DNA of 64,000 bases from Crotalaria pallida (Eukaryota > Streptophyta > Magnoliopsida > Fabales > Fabaceae). The notes beneath the pieces were generated by a model. It saw nothing but the letters and a program-made list of their open reading frames with translations, searched no databases and had not been told where the DNA came from. The stretch covers positions 77,953,001-78,017,000 of the forward strand of contig CM075656.1 in the NCBI GenBank assembly GCA_037953625.1, written 5' to 3'. Shown in pieces: positions 53,502-64,000 of this stretch; position 1 is the stretch's first letter, and every line of letters begins with the position of its first letter. Both the position numbers and the translations under genes were made by a program.

Positions 53502-56500
53502 CAGAATAAAACTACTTCACAGAAGTAAAAAATCTGAATGTTCTGTTCTCTGCTGATTATTCCGAATAAAACCCCCTTTGCTATAAAGTAGTATAAACAG
53601 AATAATGTAATAGTTAAGTTACTGCCACTAATATTGACCTTTGGTACCATTGATGATTTCATGGGATCATGTCTGATATTTCTCTTTTTTGTCATTGATT
53701 TTCGAAGGTGCAATTAGTTTTGGCACTACTCACTCTACAGCTGCAGAGCAACAAGGATGTTCAGCAAATTTAATTGATGAAATGGAGGTAGAAAAAGGGA
53801 TTAGCCAAGCTATGGAGGCATTAGGAGAATTGGAATTTCGAAAGGCCTTTCTTATATTGAGTTATATAGGAGGGTATGATAAGTCCATCTTGTTCTTTTT
53901 TTTTTCTTGTGGTCCTTTTTTTTTTGTTTTTCAATGTTATGATTGAGGTGAATGGTGATTAAAGCTGTGTTTTTTTTTCTTCACACGATTACAGAGAGAG
54001 TCTTGAAAATGCCATTACTGCAGACAGGATTAGGAGTTTAAAAGAGTTGCCTATGGTCAAGTTTGAGAAAGAAATTTGGGAGTCCTTGGGAAAAGGACAC
54101 ATCACCTCTCAGTGGCGACAATTGGTAAAATCATGTTTGGATTTGTTACTTTCAAATAGCAGTAGTTTTAGTGGTTTATTTCTTTGTATTTGGTTTACAT
54201 TACTGCCATCTTTGCCATTTCTATTTAGCTTCAGCTCCTAATTGTTCTGTATGATCAAAAGCCTCAACTCTTGATTGCAAAAAAGAGACATCTTATCCTT
54301 CAACCTCATGATGAGACCAATCGTATTGGATTTTGGATTCTGAGTTTGTTTCAAACTTGAATGTTTAGAAGTTATGGAATTTGTAGAATTTTGCTTTGTA
54401 CAGTTCACTTCTCGAGGTTTTGATTTGTGAAAACATTGCTTATTTCTTGATCATGCAATATGCAAATCAACTTAGTCTAAATCATGAATCAAAATGTTCT
54501 TTTTAAAAAAATAAGAATAAAATGTTGAATTATACGTGTCAATGAGATGATGGAAGATTTCAAAATCTTGTTAAGTCATTTTATCCTCCCTCATCGCGGG
54601 AATGGGAAAGAGAAATTCTTGTAAAGCCATGGTGGTGCTAGGGTTTCACATGATAGAATGCTGCATACTCTTTCATGAAGCATTAGCTATCTCATTTTGT
54701 TAATTCTGCTTACATATTATTTACTGAATTTGGTGTCTTCAGTATCTTCAATGGGATTCTGGCAAGTCACATGTATATCATTGCTATGTTTCTTCAGATG
54801 GGAGCTTAAGGTTCAAGGTTTGTATGTCTCTCATCTCATCCTTTGGATTTGGCTGCTTTTAAAATTCTTGTGAGTTTCCACTGGCTTCAAATGCTACAAA
54901 GCTTCCAATTTGTATAGCATTAAAAGATTAAAGATTTTATCATTATCATCATGATACCAAATCTATAAGCTGTGTTCAGATTGTTTATTACTTTTTTTTA
55001 CTGATTCAATTGTTTTCTATGCAAAGAGTTCATTTTATTTCCTCTTTTGTTTGATTAATGCAGGGGCCTATTTTACAAAATACACGGACACACCTTCAAA
55101 AGTCACTAGGTGATGACAACGTTTTGATTGTTAAATTTGCTGAAGAGAATTTGGATAATAAGAATGCAGGGAATTCTAGGACCAATGTTCAAGAACCTGT
55201 TGCTCTCTACAAGAAGTTTGGGAAAGAAGGAATCCGTGTTGGACTCCGTTTGTATCGCTTTTTTGGTAATTCTGTTTCCTGTTAGTTTTACGTCGCTCTT
55301 TTTAGGCTTCTAAATCCTGAAGCCACAATGTATTTTTATCCAATTAGGATGTAAATAGTCTGGGAAATTTGCATTTTCTTTTATATACAACCATATGAAC
55401 TAATGTTATATTTGCTTTCCTCCCATGTTTTGAAAATCATTCAGCACTCTGACTTAGCTTCTTTTTTGTAGTCATAGACTGTATTTTACATACGTCAGCT
55501 TGTTGAAATTTCTTTTGCTCATAATAACATTTTTTAATTGTCTATCAGCCTTTTTATCAGATCCTGAGTTACTTTTTACGGATCCTACAATTCCATTGTG
55601 GGCTTTATATTAACTGTCAAATGTGAAAATTATGTTCCACAGGATGTTAGTGCTATAATCTTGTGCATGCTTGAGTTTATTTTGGTGACATAGGGAACAT
55701 GTCCATCTTCCTTCCACTCAATCTCGAGTTACCCTTTTAGGTCCTTGATGAGTGTGTGATTAACAAGGAATGTGTTTCCTTGCTTCTTCTTGTAATCTGT
55801 GTGTTTAATAAATGGTTAACCAATTGAACAGTTTTTAAAGATGGAGGAAAGGAAGAGAAGAGGAAGGATCCAACAACTTCCTCGGTGAAATGCTTTTTTG
55901 TTAGAATGGAGTCATCTTTTTCTGCTGATGGGAGGGCACCTTGCATTTTATCAAATAAGACAGTGTCTGAAGCCAGATCTCTCTTCATGCACGCTCACAC
56001 GTTGGCCAATGTCGACAAATATATGGCTAGGTATGGTTCTTATGCAAATATGATCTTTTCAAATTTCTTTTTTTTTTCCTGCCTCTACTTACCAAAAATA
56101 GATTCGACCCAAGGTACTAACCTCGAGGGTATTCAGGTTCTCTCTCATATTGTCAAAGACCTTGACATTGAAAATTGACTTGACAAAAGTAGATTTTGAA
56201 GAAATCAATGATGTAATTTGCGAGGTATATTCAATTTTTAAGTCACCTTAAAAGCTTTTAAAAACTATAGACATTCATGCTGCGACTCTTTTTACCTTTT
56301 ACATTATAGGATAAAAATGGCAATCCGGTGCCTGACAATAATGGTGAACCACGTATTCTTACAGACGGAACTGGGTTCATCTCAGCAGATTTAGCAGCGC
56401 TCTGCCCTTGCAATGTGTCGGCAGGAATTGACTCAAAAAATAAATATATCGGGGTATCTTTTATTATCAATTTGTTATTCCACCATGCTATTCTTTTATA

Positions 56501-59500
56501 TTAACTTCCTTTACTTTTCATTAAGGGGTCCTGCGTTAAGGATCCAATTAAAGCATATTTGTATTTAGAGTTTTCGATTATTATTTTCATCTTTATTGGC
56601 TACTTGGCTTCATCCGATCATAACTATTCATCTGGTATTTTTTTCTTTTTCTAACTTCAATAATTTTGTGCTTGATGCCGTGAGAAAATATTTTTTTAGA
56701 TGGGTGAAGCTTGGGTTTCTCACTTCATAGCATATATATGCTTTCCATTTATGCCTTCTGCTTTTTCCTTGCAATTTGAATGTGGGACCTAGAATTATAG
56801 AGTTAAACTTTGATAACCGCATGCTGGTATCATAATTTGTGAAGAGTCTACCGTTTGTAGAAGAGAAAAATTTTGTCCACTGCTCTTTACGTTCCATTGT
56901 GTTGTCATGTGGTTGCTATTCTACTCTTCTGTGCTAGTAAAATGTCTTCCAATGGAACAAATGAAAGGGAGGGGAAAAAAGAATGTAAGAAAATGTCTTC
57001 CATTATAAAAACCTTTTGCATAATTATTTCCTGTTAATATGGTTTTTAAGAAACTCCTTTTTTTTTTTAAAATTTTTTTTATACATGTCATTTTTTTAAC
57101 TTTTTTTTTTCTTCTTTATCTCATTCACCTATTCTTATTCTGCTTCTGCCTTTGCTGCCGTTACATTTCTTCCAGTATAGTAAAATTCAGCTCTTGTGTG
57201 CTTGGATATATTTCAATATGTTTGATGATGTAGCCCTTAATCCTTTGATTATACTGTGCTTTTACGACTGCCTTTTAAACTTAGGAAATTCCTAATCTGA
57301 TTGATCTTGAGGACATGAGCAAGGCAATGGGAGGAGTAGAGTCCATACGTCAACCGGTAGATGCTTTGTTTTCCCTCTCAGTTTTCATGTTGCTATAACC
57401 TATTTTGTATGTGCGTGATTGCAATATGGGTGGATGTTATTTTCATATTGCTATTACCTATTTTGTATGTGTGCGCTCGTGTTTGTAATATGCTTGGATA
57501 TTATTCTGATATAATTTATCCTTTTTCCTTCTGCCATCAAGCCTATGCTGATCCAGTGTCGCATCTTTCACATTGGTTTTGCAATCAAGGGTACTCTTTT
57601 GGTGAATAGAAAGGTATATCTTTTACTGACTCTTTTAGTAAAAAACTTGATTTCGTCCCTTTTTTTCTTCATAATGGCAACTATAGAAAACCTAGTTAAC
57701 TTCAAAGTTTGTGTTCAGTACTTCTGAAGCTTTTTTATGATAAGATGTGATTAGAAATTACTCCTATCTCTATATAATCATAATTTTACACTTTTTGGTC
57801 TTTCATTATCATTAGTGCCCCGGCTGTTTCCAGTTTCCACAGTTTTACACTGACTCTCAGTGATTAAATGGGGTTTGAAGTTTAATATGACAAAACGATA
57901 TGTTCATGAAATATACTTGGCAATACATTTAACACCACATTGCATGCTGGTCTTATAGCTGTCCAGTGGAAATTTTCTGAGTTTGAGAATTACCTTGCTA
58001 TTGTAAGTAATACCTTAAACATTCCCCATTTTGAGAGTTAATAGTTGTGAAAAGTTGCATTTTGTTAATGCTTGTTATTCAGTATTTTCTAGAATTGTGT
58101 TTGCTTTATTCATTTTCTTAATTAGTTATATTTATTGTGATTCTAATTTTTTATTTTTTTAATTGCAGCTTCCTCCTAGGACGATACAGGTTCGGCCATC
58201 AATGATAAAAGTTCGGCCAGACCGTAGCCTATCAAATATTCAAAGCATAAATTCAATGGAGGTGGTAGGAACAAGGTATTCAAAGCATACTCTAGCTGCT
58301 AGTATGTTAACTGGGCTTGTTTGGATATATCTATCATAGTTGTTAGCATAATGAATTATGTATATGCCTGTTGTCGAATATTAAAGGGTGGTGGACATAC
58401 CTTAGGTGCTTTGTTTATGTTCCACTCCAATCTCCATAATATATATATGCAAGCCTTATATTTTCGAAGATTGTAAAAGCTTATGCTGATAGGATATGTG
58501 TTCAATTACATAGTCTAGCCGAAATGCTAACGAATCTGTCTTCAATAAATGATATGCTTTATGTTATCCAAAAAAAATAAAAAATAAAATGATATCCTTT
58601 ATCAGGATGGATAACATTAGCTTTGCATTAGGCATCTAGACAAACAGGGACATAAAGCATAAAGTTGTGTTGACATGTTCATATCTGAGTTTTACTATAC
58701 AGGGACTAATTACTCGTGCCCTTGGTGCATAATTAACATGGCGTACTGACTGTACTCAGTTGAAGCAAGAATTAAATGACACAGAACACTCATATTTTAA
58801 TCATATTTTGGAAAGTTTATGGCTCTTGTGATCCATTTATCCCTTATATTAGTGAAAGTTATTTATTGACAATGGCATGCTGATTCCGTGTTACCTATTG
58901 TTTGACACTAATAGGAGTCGGGCCTAACCTTTTGTATTCGTGAGTTGCAAAATATATTTTGTATTTTGAAAGCCACACTAATGTAAAGGTTACTTGTTTC
59001 AGCAACAAGCCTAATCGGTCGTATCTATCCAAATATCTTATTGCACTGCTAAGCTATGGAGGAGTTCCCGATGAATTCTTCATGGATGTACTTAGAAGTA
59101 ATTTGGAAGAAGCAAACCATGTTTACTCCAATAAGCGTGCCGCACTTAGAGGTAGTTCTCATACAGGTTTCTAGTTGCATATGCTGCTTATAGTCATATT
59201 TCATCTAATGCTGCCCTTGATTTGGATACAAATATAAATGTTCCAGTACTTTAAGTGCGCGAGGATCCCCTTTAGCATTTTTTTTAATTGGTTGGTTCAA
59301 TTGCAGCTTCTGTCAACCATGGTGAGATGGATGACTACAGTTCCACAGAAATGATTTTATCTGGAATTCCCCTCGATGAGCCATATTTGCAATATCATTT
59401 GTCCATACTTGCGAGGGAGGAGAAGAAGAGGCTTAGAGGAGGGAAGCTTTATGTCTCTGACTGTTTCTATTTGATGGGGACTGTTGATCCCAGTGGACAC

Positions 59501-62500
59501 CTGAAAAGGAATCAAGTTTGCATTATTCAGTAAGCATAAATCTTTTAACTTCCTAATCGATTAATCTTTTATAAAGGGAAAAAATATTAATATCAAGTAC
59601 CTCCCAATTAAGTTGCTGTGGTTGTTTTATTTCTTTAACCTTCATTCTTAAAATGGGATGTATTGCTTGTTGCTATCGCACTGAATGAATTTGTCTATTC
59701 ATTTTATGAAGTAATAAGTAATCAAGTAATTAGCTTTTGCAATTTGTGTTGGTATGTTTATCTACTTTTGCAATGACTTTCTTATAAATGCCACAAAAAC
59801 ATCAAGAACTCGTATTCAGTCTTCGGCAATAATGATTTCATCCTAATATCTCTCTCGTATTAGAATTTTTATAATTTTTTTTCTGATTGTTTTATCTATG
59901 AAATATTGGCTTCGTGTTATAGAATCTTACCGTATATATATGTGTGTGTGTGTGTCTGTGTGTGTGTGTAATATAGTACATCAAATTATCAATATTAATA
60001 TGTTCTTTCCCAGTAGGATGTTGAACTTGTGCACATGTCATATCTACAGTTTTAATTGTGTTACCTGGACATCAATGCCAAATGTTGAATGTAACTTTAA
60101 CTTGGGAAAGAGGGTCGTGTATATTTGTATTCTCTCATTTTAATGGTATGCAATATTGATAAGAAAATAGAAAACAAAATGCTATGATCTTATTCACCTC
60201 TGTGCACTAGCAGATTTACATAATGAGAATGATATTTGCAATTTAATGCCATGTCTGTGCTGACTGCTTTGTCCCTTTTTTGTAGTGAAAATGGTCAAAT
60301 CACAGGATCTGTTTTGGTTTATCGAAATCCTGGTATGCATTTTGGGGACATTCATGTGATGGAGGCGACGTATGTGGATCAGATGGACTCTTATGTTGGG
60401 CATAGCAAATACGCAATTTTTTTCCCATGTGATGGACCTCGCTCTGTGGCGGATGAGATAGCTGGAGGGGATTTTGATGGCGACATGTATTGGGTTTCAA
60501 AAAATCCACAGGTTACTATTCAGTTCAAAAGACTTATGCATCTTCTTAATTTTATATTTTTTAGTGTTTCACATTTTTAATAAATGGTAATTGCTATACT
60601 TTCCATTTTCCTTCTTTCTCTTGGTAAATTTAATCGAAATAGTTTGTGCTTTAGTGCATAGTTCGAGGTTTATAGTACCGGCCCACTAGGTTGCCCCTTA
60701 AAGATTTTGGAATTGTTGACTGTGTGAAGTGTTGTGACCAAAGGACACATTGACTTCTGATATCAAATGGCAATTAAGCTCATGCCATGGCTGATTGTAT
60801 TTATTTAATGAGAGAAGCTCGGTGTAGTTGCTTAATACAGTTCTTGATTTTGAGTTAGATTTATTCTTATTTTTACCTTTTTTTGTTTTGTAATTTGTTT
60901 GTTCTAATTTTTCAATTTGGATGAGTAAAGTGCTCAAGAAATTTGCTTTTTACGAATGTGTATTTTCTGATGCAGAGTTCTGTGTCACATAATGAATGAG
61001 CGATATTGCATATGATCAGTGCTTCTCATACTGAAATACTACCATGTTTATATTTTTCTTTTACATTTTGACAATTTATGTTTTGAAATCCTCCAGCTGT
61101 TAGAACATTTCAAAAGTAGTGACCCTTGGGTGGAACGAACTGCTCCCTCCAATGCTGTCAGTTCGAAGTCTAGTGTGAAAGCACCAAGTGCATTTTCAAC
61201 TGATGAACTTGAAGAAGAACTTTTTGAGCTATACCTTCGAACTCGGTTCCAACCAAGGTGTGCATGCGACCATATACATAGTATAACATCTTTCTTTCCT
61301 GATGTAAAAGTTTGTATATGTCATGTCTATCCCCATTTCTGATTGTAGTGAAAACCTTTTAATGCATCCTAGAATGTAGATGTTAGTTCATGATCCTTTA
61401 AGTGATATAACCAATTCCTTCTTTATAATTTTTTGTTAAAATCTAATTGTATGGAATCTATTGCATATACAATTGCCTTTGAAGTGTCATTTCATTGCAG
61501 TACTTTTTCTATTTTGATACGAGTGGAAAAAAAAGAGAACTGTTACAAGAAACGGCAGTAAAGAATTTTGCAGTATTAATTTTTAAACCCATATATGACA
61601 GAAGTTATTCTCCTCTTTTGCAGTAGCGCAGTAGGTGTGGCAGCTGATAGCTGGATGGCACTCATGGACCGTCTGCTGACGTTTAGAAATTGCCATAACA
61701 AAGAAAAGCAGATCGAAATTTTGAAAGAAAATATACTTAAATTGATTGATATATACTATGAGGCATTAGACGCTCCAAAGAAAGGTGGAGGAAAGGTTGG
61801 TGATTACTGCCTTCTTATTTGATTGCTTTATACTTTGTCTCTTTAGTTGAGCAATAACCTTTATTGATTCACTTTATATAATACGCAGTTAGGATAATGC
61901 CCTCAGCTCATATTACCGTGTGCTATGTTTTGTTCTGAAATCTATATTTAGATAAACGTTTTACTCCTTTTATGTTAGAATCTAATAGCCAGGTTTAATA
62001 CTTGGGTCCGACGTTGGGAGTATGAGATTGGTCATTTGTGTGAGATTTATATCATGATATGGCCTTTGACTCACCTACCACAATGGCTAATAACTTCTAT
62101 GGAGTGGTTGTCCTAAGATTTATGTTATTGTAATGCTCACGTTTTCGCAATATCTGAGGGTACTGAACCATTAGAAGAGAAAGAGCATCTTGTATGGTCT
62201 TCTGCCAACTTTATTTAAAGAGGACAAGAGGTTCTCTTTGTGTCAAGAAATATAACTGATGCAACATTTTAGAATGTTGATAACTTCGGATATTGACACC
62301 AAAAAACAAAAAATCCTAAATGTGACAGAATCTAAATTTTATGTCTGGGATTAGTTTTATTCCAGAATCTAAATTTTAATTATGGGCTTGAAGAAATCAT
62401 TTTTTTTCGATGGTTGATTGTTAGACCATTTTAGTTCAGTTTTAGCTATGCAAAGTTTTCATAAATATTGATTTTCAAGTAATATTTCCTGGTGCTTTCT

Positions 62501-63248
62501 AATTTGAACCTTGCGCTAATTCTTTGTCAACAGTTCCAAGTTCCGAAGAATTTGGCTGTCGAAATGTGTCCACATTATATGGAAAAGAACAAATCCTACA
62601 CTTCAACCAGTATATTAGGTTCAATATACGATGAGGTTGGCAGATGGCAAGATGAAGACTTGTCTGGGAAAGGTGAGGAATAATCAATGTCAATTATGTC
62701 AATTATTTTTTTTCCTGCATTCAAAATATTATAACTTGATGCCAAATTTCTCCTTTACATCATTTCTGATTAACAACCTTTAATCATTTTCGTGTATTTA
62801 TCAGAAATCAAAAAGCTACCTTGTTTTGATGTTGAAATACCGGCGAGCTGCAAAGAGAAGTGGAGGGTTTTGTATGATGAGTATAGGGGGGATATGGCTA
62901 ATGCCTTAAAATTCAATTCTAATAAAAAAGATGAGGCTTCTGAAGTCATTAAGAAGTATCAGCAGGTAAAAGCTTTTCATTTTCTTTTCTTTCTCTTTCA
63001 TACTTTCATTCCCTTGAGTTTCCAAAATTCTCCCTTTGTAGATATTGGATAAAGCTGACAACAGTGTTAATGAGGCTTTGGCCGTGTATCATGCTGCTTA
63101 CGACTACGCAATGCGATGGAATGATGTTGGAAAATGTGGCTTTGCATGGAAGGTTGCAGGCTCAGTTCTGACAAAATTTTATATAGTTCAACAACATCAA
63201 AAGGCTAGGACCTTTAATCCAGCTGCATTGCGGGAGATTTTCGGTTAA
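52613..63248 (+). CDS. RNA-dependent RNA polymerase, gamma clade (RDR3/4/5-like)
   Basis: 19 exons: 52613-52883, 53708-53873, 53995-54124, 54743-54817, 55064-55265, 55832-56030, 56137-56224, 56310-56453, 57285-57356, 57542-57613, 58169-58275, 59003-59151, 59307-59529, 60286-60511, 61097-61257, 61624-61795, 62534-62672, 62805-62965, 63042-63248. They sum to 988 codons with stop, with no shift, close to the length of Arabidopsis RDR3-5. Core motifs: KCFFVRMESSFS, FMHAHTLANVDKYMAR, ILTDGTGFISADLA, LPPRTIQVRPSMIKV, VLVYRNPGMHFGDIHV and the catalytic GGDFDGDMYW (Asp residues in 695-699, DNA 60470-60484). DFDGD rather than DLDGD marks this clade. RDRs copy single-stranded RNA into double-stranded RNA; the in vivo role of this clade is poorly known. 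A second ATG at 52619 is also possible. Start region is Glu-rich and not strongly conserved. Confidence 0.95.
53459..53502. repeat. (ATT)n microsatellite in RDR intron 1
   Basis: About 14 ATT units, intronic. Confidence 0.95.
59939..59969. repeat. (TG)n microsatellite in RDR intron 13
   Basis: About 15 TG units with one interruption (TGTCTG), intronic. Confidence 0.9.
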
Positions 63249-64000
63249 TTAAATGTTGTTATTATGTATCATAAGTCTTGACCTTGTTTGGCTGTGTATA
63301 AACCAATTGTAGCATAGTTATATCATATATGTACCGAGTGTGTGTATCTTAGGCTAAGCAAATAGCATAGCCATATCTTACCCAAAGTGTATCATGGCTA
63401 GGGCAATGCCTCTCCTAGTCCTATGTTGTTGCTATATAATTAATGTTAATACCTATATATCGTTGGCCATTGACATGCAATTTATTTCAATGAAAATTTG
63501 ACTCAATAGTTGTAAAAGTAATGAAAAGTGAGTGATTCCAAAGTGATTGGATTATGCATATTAAAGTATCAAATCCACTATGTTAAGTGTTAACACTATC
63601 TAAACTATCAAATTTAGGAACAAAGAGAAGACTCTCAACAATTTTTGGTAAAAAGAATTAATTAAAATTAATACAGGATCTATGTTGCACTAACACGGGC
63701 ATGGTACTAGGTATGTGGTACATCAAATTCTAAAAAACTGAGGTACGACATGGTATTATAAATTCAAAATTCATAGATAAATATATATAAAAAATATACA
63801 ACCAAATAATATTGATACTGATGTAGGATAAGATATATTCAGATGAGAAGTTGATTCACAAAATCTAGACATATAAGGACAAAATATCGATTATGTATAT
63901 TAAATTTAAAATAATGGTGTAAATGTAGGAAAAAGAAGAGAAAATATTAAAAATACCATACGTATACCGGGATTCAATGTATACCCGATACAAGTACGTT
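63249..64000. other. 3' flank of the RDR gene; no other gene
   Basis: The first few hundred bases likely include the RDR 3' UTR. The remainder is AT-rich with no recognisable feature up to the window edge. Confidence 0.5.

Noticed and set aside
55885..56178. Open frame running from RDR exon 6 through the following intron
   Set aside because: Protein similarity resumes only after splicing 56030 to 56137 (FSLILSKTLTL); the read-through part is intron.

Overview
This is a 64-kb piece of AT-rich nuclear DNA from a dicot plant. The evidence is two intact, multi-intron plant genes (a golgin-84-type golgin and a gamma-clade RNA-dependent RNA polymerase), one intronless DUF761 gene, plant-type U2 introns, and a dense layer of plant transposons. 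I cannot name the species; nothing here is diagnostic beyond a flowering plant. No tRNA, rRNA, CRISPR array or bacterial feature was seen.

Layout. 1-4453: gene-poor, with a LINE RNase H remnant and three MITE-like elements. 4454-17512: a nested transposon block. A Mutator-like inverted-repeat element (A) is split by a 10.75-kb Ty3/gypsy element of the Tat type, lying on the minus strand with 636-bp LTRs and an AAAAT target-site duplication. A second inverted-repeat element (B) abuts A, and B holds a third (C). 17513-32202: one DUF761 gene (21022-21669) among MITEs, a Harbinger-type element, a TRIM-like LTR, a LINE 3' end, and a 975-bp near-palindromic element (D) with an exact 9-bp duplication. 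32203-about 39170: a degraded minus-strand Helitron with its 3' hairpin, a multi-exon RPA1-like gene, the C-terminal end of a PIF1-like helicase, and a captured ArfGAP gene fragment in the opposite orientation. 40299-40477: a SINE with an 11-bp duplication. 41421-49001: golgin gene, 21 exons, 711 codons. 50930-52400: a short Helitron and MITEs. 52613-63248: RDR gene, 19 exons, 987 codons.

How the parts relate. The golgin and RDR are independent host genes on the plus strand. The golgin is a Golgi tethering protein. The RDR belongs to the DFDGD clade, whose biochemical role is less clear than that of RDR1/2/6. Both carry repeat insertions only in introns. The most unusual content is the transposon layer: a recurring type of inverted-repeat element whose arms carry arrays of short GC-rich hairpin motifs (A, B, D), a spliced antisense gene inside the Tat-type element, and a Helitron that carries a piece of an ArfGAP gene. 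Exon borders were placed by eye from GT-AG signals, reading-frame closure and remembered family similarity. They should be good to within a few bases, except where stated.
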